A DNA stretch of 64,000 bases, taken from the NCBI GenBank assembly GCA_964036665.1, contig OZ038527.1, positions 15,283,835 to 15,347,834 on the forward strand, written 5' to 3'. The position numbers and the translations under genes were made by a program. Under the pieces are notes generated by a model, which worked only from the letters and a program-made list of their open reading frames with translations, did not search any database and was not told where the DNA came from. Source of the DNA: Gordius sp. MW1 (taxonomy: Eukaryota > Nematomorpha > Gordioida > Gordea > Gordiidae). This document shows positions 41,301-50,300 of the stretch, in pieces (positions within the stretch are counted from its first letter, which is position 1; the number at the start of each line of letters is the position of its first letter).

Positions 41301-44300
41301 TGCATCTCAAAAGTGTATAAGATTTTAAAATTCCATATGGCTATCCAAATCTCTAGCTGATTTTTGGATTTATTGTTATAGTAAAATCTAATTAAAATCA
41401 ATGATAAATGCCCAACAATAAATATCCGCAACTTTATAGGCTTAAATGTACAACTATGTTTGCCCTATTATAATTAAAATCAAATCATATTATATAATAT
41501 CGATTTTATAAATATACTCATGTTTTTAAAACATTTCCTAATAATTTATTTTAATAATTTGATTTTATAAATCGGCAATTTCATAGAATGAAATTTAATA
41601 ATTTTTATTATAAGAATATTTAAAATTTGTAGGAAAAATATGTCCTGTTGTCATAGAGATTATATGCAGAACATCAGAGGGTTGGCATTAAATCAGCGAA
41701 TGTAGGGAAAAAATCAATTTCAATGTTAAACTATTTTAATGCCTATTATAGAAAATTGAAGGAGGTTTAAAAAAAAATGTAACAAATATTAGGCTAAATT
41801 ACATTTTGAAAATTTCTGAGTATATTTTGAGTATATGTTACCTCATATTTTTAATCCATTTCCATGCTTCAATATCCTCAACTGACTTGTCTACTAAATT
41901 TTTTGCTATTGTCATAAAGTAGAGGTGTTCTCTCATAATAGCCTTGTAATGTATATTAATAATGATTATAGAAAATTCTATAATTAAGTATAATGATGAA
42001 CATTATCATGTCATTAAAAAAGGGCAGTATTCAAGAGAATTACTAAACATAGAAAAAATCTTGGAATAAAATTTGATAAATTTATTTTAAAAATATAAAA
42101 CTCTAACGGGTTATCTAAAAAAATTTATTTAAATTTTCCTATTACTGCCACATTTTTATAATGGTATCTAGGGTCAATTGTGCCACAATCAAGAAAATAT
42201 TTTAAGGTTTTCTTATTTGCACATATCCAATTATGCAAATGTCATCCATTAAAATAAGGATTTTTTGATTAAACAAGATAAAAACCCCGGTTAATTATCT
42301 TATTTCATCATAGACATCAAGCAAAAATTATTAATTAATTTCAAAATATAAAATTTTTTATTAGATTAAAATAGTATTTGTAGTAAATGTAAACACATAT
42401 TTTTAAATACACTCATAGGGGAGACCGGGGCTAAAATAATAAAAAAAATTAATCGCGTTTTAAAAATTTATAAATTTTCAAAATATTGGTTGGAATATAT
42501 TTTTAAGATGTATTTTCAATATAGGAAAAAAGTTTGAGGACTTTTTTATAGTTTCTACAAAATGAGTTTAAACCGAACAGATATCCTAGAAAGTTTAAAA
42601 GTGCGGGAACTAGTCCTAGCCTTGCTTAGGTGGATAATTTTATTGTTTTCACTGTTTATTTAGTGTAAATATTTTGAAATTTTAATATTAACATTTTAGA
42701 AGTGCCAAATAATTACTCCTATTTTTATCCCATAATATTCCGTTAATTTGTTTGTCTTTGAATATGTTATGCTGAAATCATTGTAAGTTCCGAACGATTT
42801 TTCCAATAATTTAATGAAGGTGTCTAAGGAATTATTTTGAATCGCCTCTTCACATGATTCAGTGAATAATATGTGAAACAATAAGCTTGTTATCTAAACA
42901 TTTCATGTGTTAATATAAATCAATAGCTTTAGTCATAATACCTGGTAAGGAACATCGTTTATAAATTTCGTCAACTCCCCTAAATCTTTATTATATTCTT
43001 TAAATACAATGGGACAAAAAGTCTCGTATCCCATTTTAAATAGAGATATAAGAGTTTTGCTAATTATTTGAGATAAATTGTTTATCCACTCCTTTTATTC
43101 ATATAATAAATATAAGAATACTTAGTTACCGATGGTTTATTTGAATAATGAACAGATTTGATGAGCTTAATGTTTTCTCCTTGGAAGGTAGTAAAAGATA
43201 TAATATTTTGATTAGCAAGATCCAAAGTAAAGTTTTTAATCCCGTCATACAGTTTCGGTAAATGTTTATTAATTGTATCTTTGCAAAGTGAATCACTGCA
43301 AAATTCTAGTAAATCTTTATTGGATAGAAAATAAAATCGTGGTATCTCCTGTCGTATAGTCTATATGAAAAAGAAATGAGCTAATTAATTGAGGTAAGCG
43401 AATCATAAGAGTGAGTTTATAATATCGACGATGGTAAAATAGAATCACATCAAGATTTTATAATTAATTATCATGTTTGCGTTGCAATGTCAAATATATA
43501 TAAGATAATACAAGGCATGATGCAAAATAAAAAAACACCTAAATAACTAATTTTCATTTTATCAAGATATTTTATTTTATAAAGACCAAAACCAATGCTA
43601 AAAAGTCTATAAACATGTAGCGCACGCGCTATATTATAGGAATAAATATGTTACGGGAAATTTTTTATGTGATCTTGATTCTAACTAAGTATGAAACATA
43701 TTATTATTTGATAAAAAATAGACGTATTTTATTTTATTAAAAAATATATACCTCGAGAAATTCAGTGAGACTATTTGAAACTTGATTGAAACTTAGACCA
43801 ATTGAGTTAATATGCGATTTGAAGTGGTCAAAATTTTGATATCCATTTAAACGGAAGAAATGAGATTGATATATATCATTTAAAAAATGTTGAGATCTTT
43901 CGAATGCATCAAGAACCTTTAACCATTCCTCTTGTGCGACCTCATAAGACAAATAAATAGGTTCTCCTTCAAATAATCTATTGTGAATTAAAGGTTCTAG
44001 GTATACCCATCTTCGCTGAATATCTTTTGAGGTAGAGACAACGAATTCTGTCTTATTAAAAAAATCTCTCCATTTTTCATACGATTCACATAATGAAGTA
44101 AAATTTTTCAAAGTATCTACATTTCTTATCATATTAAATATGTATCTTTTCTCATTGATCTGCATAATAAATAAAGTTGAGGGATATAGGCAATTAATCA
44201 ACTTGAAATCCTATGGTTTCCCAATTGTCGACATACATCTTTTGAGTATCATTATACATTACATGATATTTAAACGTTAACATAGTAGTTAATGTCCAAT

Positions 44301-47300
44301 GATTAAAATACTCAAATGTCTCTGTGATTTTTCTAGCCTGCTGGTAACGTATTAACAGATCCTAAACACTTAAAAATTATTAGTGTGATTTAAAGTACCG
44401 TAAGTTCACTCTTTTTCTCGTCGATTTTAAATAAATTTTCCATAATAATTTTAAATGTAACGTTTTTTGGAGAACTTTCAACATTTTCATTATCTTCATC
44501 ATGAATAATGTTCATAATAAGGGGTAATAATTCTTTAATGGAATGTTCATTTATTAATGCTAAGTTCTGATGCAAGCTTTTAAGGCGATTTTGGAGGACA
44601 ATTATGCTTTCGCAAAATCCCTGAACCGTCTTGTCTTCAATTTTATTGGTTTTCCATATTAAAATAGTATGTATATGTTTCAAAATAACTCTATCAAACA
44701 TGTTTAAATATCGTTTATATTTTTAACGCTACTCTATATTGGCTAACGGTGTGTTACAAATATCAGCCAATTGTTTACAAATAAAGGATATTGGCTCGAA
44801 ATTTTCTAATATAATCGAAAACGCCAGGATTTGATTAATCCAATCAGCAATTTCAACAGTGCCATTTTTAAGTTTCCTGTAGTTGATTGCAAATAGACCA
44901 AATTTCTGTTTAAAGGAATTAAAATTAATCCAAAAATTGTTTATAGTTATTATGTCTTGCAAAAAGTCGTTGTCATCAGCAGAGTTTTGAAAATTAAATT
45001 TTCGATTTTTTATAGGAGTAATTTTATGCTCCCATATATTGGAAATAATTTTGAAATCAGCTTTTAAAGCATTAAATGTTTGTTGTAAATTCTGATTTAT
45101 AATATTCATTTTGGCAGCATTTTTCGAAGTCGATTGAATTATTTTCATTTGTATACTTTCCCATATCTTGGCTAAGTCCTCCCATTCTTTTACAAATGTA
45201 CATGATAAGGTTTCGTAAAACTGCTTTTTTGAACTCAATTTTTCTATTTCATTAACAATCTAAAAATGTTAAAATAATTGTGTCAATTTAGATATTCTGA
45301 ATAAGCCCATAACTTTAAATAAATGATACTTAAATAAAATAATAATTTTTGACCTCATTCTCCAACAAGTCCTCCATTGAAATATCTATAGATGTATCTT
45401 CACTTTTACCATTAGAAATTCCAATTGGCAAAATAGAGAATTTCCCAAGTCGATTTTTTAAAGTTGAGATTTGACTTCCGATTTGCTCCTTAAACTCATT
45501 AAGGAGAGTAGTGTTGTAATGTTCAAAATAAGCTTTCAATTGTTCTTTTAAGTCCTTAGTTATTATTTTAACACTTTCTTCAATTACATATTCGTCGTTA
45601 ATTTTTAATAAAAGCTCTATTTTTCTCCGTTCAAGTTCATAAAAAACGCTTTCCCACTCATCTCTCTCAAAAATAGGTTGATTTGATTTTTTTAAAGGAT
45701 ATATCATATCCTACATAATTACTATATGTGATTTTATTTAATTACCGATAATTTTTCTTTCAAATCATTTATTTGGGATAGGTGCCTCGAAGATAAGGAT
45801 GTAGCTTCATTATTTAATGTCGCCATTATATCCTGGTTAAAAAGGCTTTTTACGTGTTCAGCATATTCCGTTTCAAATAACACGCACAAATTTAATGGTG
45901 TGTTTATTATATATTTAATTTTTTCAAAAAATATTTTATCAATATTTTGAGTATCAGGGTTAAAATACAAATCAGTTTCCCTATAAATTATATTTCACAT
46001 GAATTGTTAAATACCCTAAACAAATTCCAAAAACTAATTCCACTTTTTTTAGAGCATCTTTCAATGAAAGGTGATTAAAATTGCGAGATATAATCTGAAA
46101 AAACTCCTTTTCTATAATCTTTTTTAATTCCTGTCCTTGGATCTATTGAATGCGAATAAATACCGTTTAAGTATTTTATTGAAAAATAATTTTTAACATG
46201 CCATTTAAAAATAAATATATTTATACCGATTCGTCAAAATTGGTTTTTACGAGTCTTCTTATTTCTTGATAATGCTCTTTCACAGCATTTTTATCCAAAA
46301 ATAAATTTAAGTCATTTATTTTTTCAAAGTGAATATCAATTTGTGTTCCTATCATTTTAAATGTTTCAAACTTGTTATAGGTCAGCGAAATGAGCTTTTT
46401 AATGTTTGCTTTAAATAATGCAACTTCTTCGCTCTTTGTGTTCCATTTAGGGCAATCCTAAAGATATATATTTATTGAGTTTATTTAAATTGATAATTTA
46501 AATGTAAAACTATTACATTGTCTAATGCCTCTTGAACGTTTTTTAGTTGATCAATAAATAGCGATTTAGTTCTTTCAGGTAGAGAAATTTCCAGTTGTTT
46601 ATATTCATCGAAAACCTATAAAATCGTGTATAAATAATAATTGGCTTACTTCTATAAATTCTTCAGCCATTTTTACATATTCTTTGCCCGTTTCGAGTAT
46701 CCTTTTGAATATTTGATTAAATTTTTGATCGTTCTCTAAGAAGTTTCCAATGTTCAAGGTGTTTGTGCTTAGCAATCTATTAACTTGCAGTAACATTGAT
46801 GGGTATGTTAATTCATATGTTTGAAAATCAGAGGACTTTTGCATGGCTTTTCTGAATATTTTGAAGTTGGGATTAAATCTAATTAAATATGACTATTTGT
46901 ATAAAATATGGAAAGAAATGAATAAAAATATGCTTATCACTCACCGAAAGAATTAATATATTACAAAATACATACAAAATTAACATTACTAACAACGTAA
47001 TTAAACATTTTTTAAACAAATGTAAAAAAACGATATATGTTCATATATATTTTTAACGCCATCCGTGACTACTTCTTTTGTCAATTCGATTTTTAATTAA
47101 TCCCTTCTCTCCTAGTTAGGGATAGCTTTTAGAAAAAATTAAATTTAAGCTACTAGTTAAAAAGACTTAAGATTAAAGTAATAGAGGGTAAACACATAGC
47201 CAGTTTATTAGCTGCCCCACCCCCTTTGGACGACTACTGCAATAAATTGGAAAATCACCTTAGGAGCAAAACATACATTAATGCTATTAGAAAATTGGTC

Positions 47301-50300
47301 TTATTCATTCTCGATGTGCAATAATTTTTAAACACGTTTTTTCCTCGAAAATGGGCTCATGTAGCCCAAAATATTAGAACACCATTCCACCCACTAAGCC
47401 AACGTTCTTATACAAAGTATTGAACATTTTTGAGTTTATTATTGCTATTGTAACAGATATTTCTTGGAAAGTCAAGCTCCTACCTTAATATTATTTTTTT
47501 TTTAATTTTTGGCCCCCTCAATCGGTTCTGAATTAATCCCGATTGCCCATAAAGATGCTCACTGCCAAAATTTGGATTAATATTTTAAAAGTGGATGCAA
47601 GCCTGCATTGGACTAACCATACGCGATGATCTCTTTACTAGAATTATACCTCGTTTTAGGGTCATAGTAGAGAACATCAATAATTCTTTGTTTCAAAGTT
47701 GTTTCCAATTGATTTTTATCGGCAATAGTTTTCGTTTTAAAATCATTGAAATTAATAAATAATTCACATTTTGGTTCGACGTATATTGCGACAAATAACT
47801 CGAGTTGATGTAATTGCAAAATAATTTCGCTTGTAGATTGTATATAAATTAGAATTTGTTCGATGTCCAAATGATTTGCATCCACTAAATCTAATTTTTC
47901 ATTAGAAGCCATCATGTTTAGTAATAAATTTTCAATTAATGCAGAAATATCATTATTCTTCTTTGTCCATTTAATAATAAATTTATTAATAAGAATGTCT
48001 TTATTTATTAATATCGTTTGTAAGGTCGTTTTATAACCATCATTCTCTATCATTCTCTGACATTGCATTATGAGAGATGAAACATACAAATTTGTCGCAA
48101 CGCATATTTGATCAAAATATGCCTGAATGTTGTTGTTAAATATTTCACTTTCTTTTCGATTTTTCTCAAGGTTAGAATCAACCATTTTAATTATGCTTTG
48201 ACCATAATCACAAATATTTACATGTTTAAATAGTTTGAAATTTTGGGGAACTAACATTTTTTGATCTGCACCATTATTTGATACCATTTTATAAACCTTC
48301 AAGACAGATTCGATCTAAATAAATGTAAATAAAAATATTGTTTATTGGAACATTATTTTGATTGCCAAATAATGTATTATATATAGTATTAGTAAAATAA
48401 ATTACAACATTAAATTAGCTAGTATTTTGGGAGGTAGGCACTCATTATAATTATACTTGGTCAATTTTGGAATTTACGTCTTCTTCTATGAAGGAATAGA
48501 TGTGATTTATTTCAATTGATTTGCCAATTGACGTGAAATAAATAATCGAATCTTTTAAATTATTATTCCAAACTTTTAAATATTTTCTCATAAAATGTGT
48601 TAAAGCTCTAAATTTGTCGTCCGAAAGAAACCACAAATTATAATTTCCAAAGTATTGCCCGAATATGGAATATATTTGAAAATCTATTTATAAATTAATA
48701 AACCAATATAGAAATTTGTCCAAATTTTTAAATTAGCAATCAACACATAATTATAATATTAATACTACCTACCGCAAATAAACCAAGCGTGAGATTCTTT
48801 TTTTTTCAAGGGGCCCAAATTTTTAAATAAAATTACTTAAAAATCCCCACAAATTAAGTCTCATCATAGTCTCATCGTAAAATATAAAGCGAAATTGCGT
48901 TTAAGTCTTAAATAGGAAACTATGTAGAGGAATGGAAGTTAAGGGGGTCATAGTTGTTAAGGGGCGGTAAAAGTTTAACCCAATATTTATATTAATTAAT
49001 ACTCATATAGATCTATTTTTTTATGAAATAAATTAAGAATTAAAGGCGTTTTTACAACTTTGATATAAGCAATGTCTAAGAAATTTTATTACCACATTCT
49101 TTATTTTAATACATTGCATTTTGCGGCAATATGAGATTCTATACCATATGAAAAAAATGTCTATCGAAATTAACAAAACCTTAGTCAATTATAATTCGTA
49201 ATTTTTTTTATGACCACTTGTCACATATACCGGTCGTCAGCCTTTTCAACATTAATCTTCATTTGTCTCGGTGCCCTATCAACTCGCCGAAAACCATCTG
49301 GCCTAATTTAATGTCCCCCGGTTAAAAAAGGTCTCCTATTTTAAAATCGTCCCCCAGGGGACCATTTTTAACAGGGGGACATTAAATTCGGCGAGATGCT
49401 TTTCGGCAAGTTGACGGGCCACCATTTGTCTCAATATTTAAACATTTCATTAAGTATCTTGTCTCATATCATGTTTTATTTTGTTCCTCTCATTTCCTAG
49501 TCTCTCTCTATTCGCTATTATCAGGCGCGTAGCCAGGATTTTCTCAAGGGGGGGGGGAATTTCAAAAATGTTAAGAACTTCATCGGGAGTAGGAGCTAAC
49601 TCCCGATGAATTGTCAATAAAGCCAATCCATTTAATCTATTCTTAGACATGGTATTTCTAATGTCAGTTTTTAGCCTCCTCAGCGTTGAGAAGCTATAAA
49701 AAAATATTTTTAATCTTTGCCAAGGGGGGGGGAATTTCCCGTTTTCTTCCCCCTTATTTACGCCACTGGCTATTATCTTTGTCTTTATAGACCATAGACG
49801 TATAATACCCGCTTTGACATTTAAAGCAATTTTATACGTAATATCTTATAAGAAAAGTTAATAATTAAAAATTTTATGAAATAGATCTTTTGAATACAAT
49901 TTATTTTAGCCCCTTAGTGAGTCAAATACACATTACAAAATCTAAATTCTCCCTACTTTCTACTCTCAGAAATGCCTTCTTTCATTTAATGATTATTTTT
50001 TATTTACTTTGGGAAAATTTATATAATAGGCAGTTTGGTACGATGCATATTTGACTTAAATTTTGTGACTTAATTACAGTTAAAGCACTTATTGCAGAGT
50101 CCTTGGCTTGTTAGAGATAAATATATTTTATATCCAAAATTTTTAGGAATATAAGAAATTGTTAAGATCGATAAATTCCAGCCGTTCCCACACCGATCGT
50201 AAAATTTAAGGCATAAACGCACACAAAATTATATGGGCTTGAAAATAGAAGAATTATTAAAATTGAATACTTGCAACTTCAACATATATCCCGAGCATAT

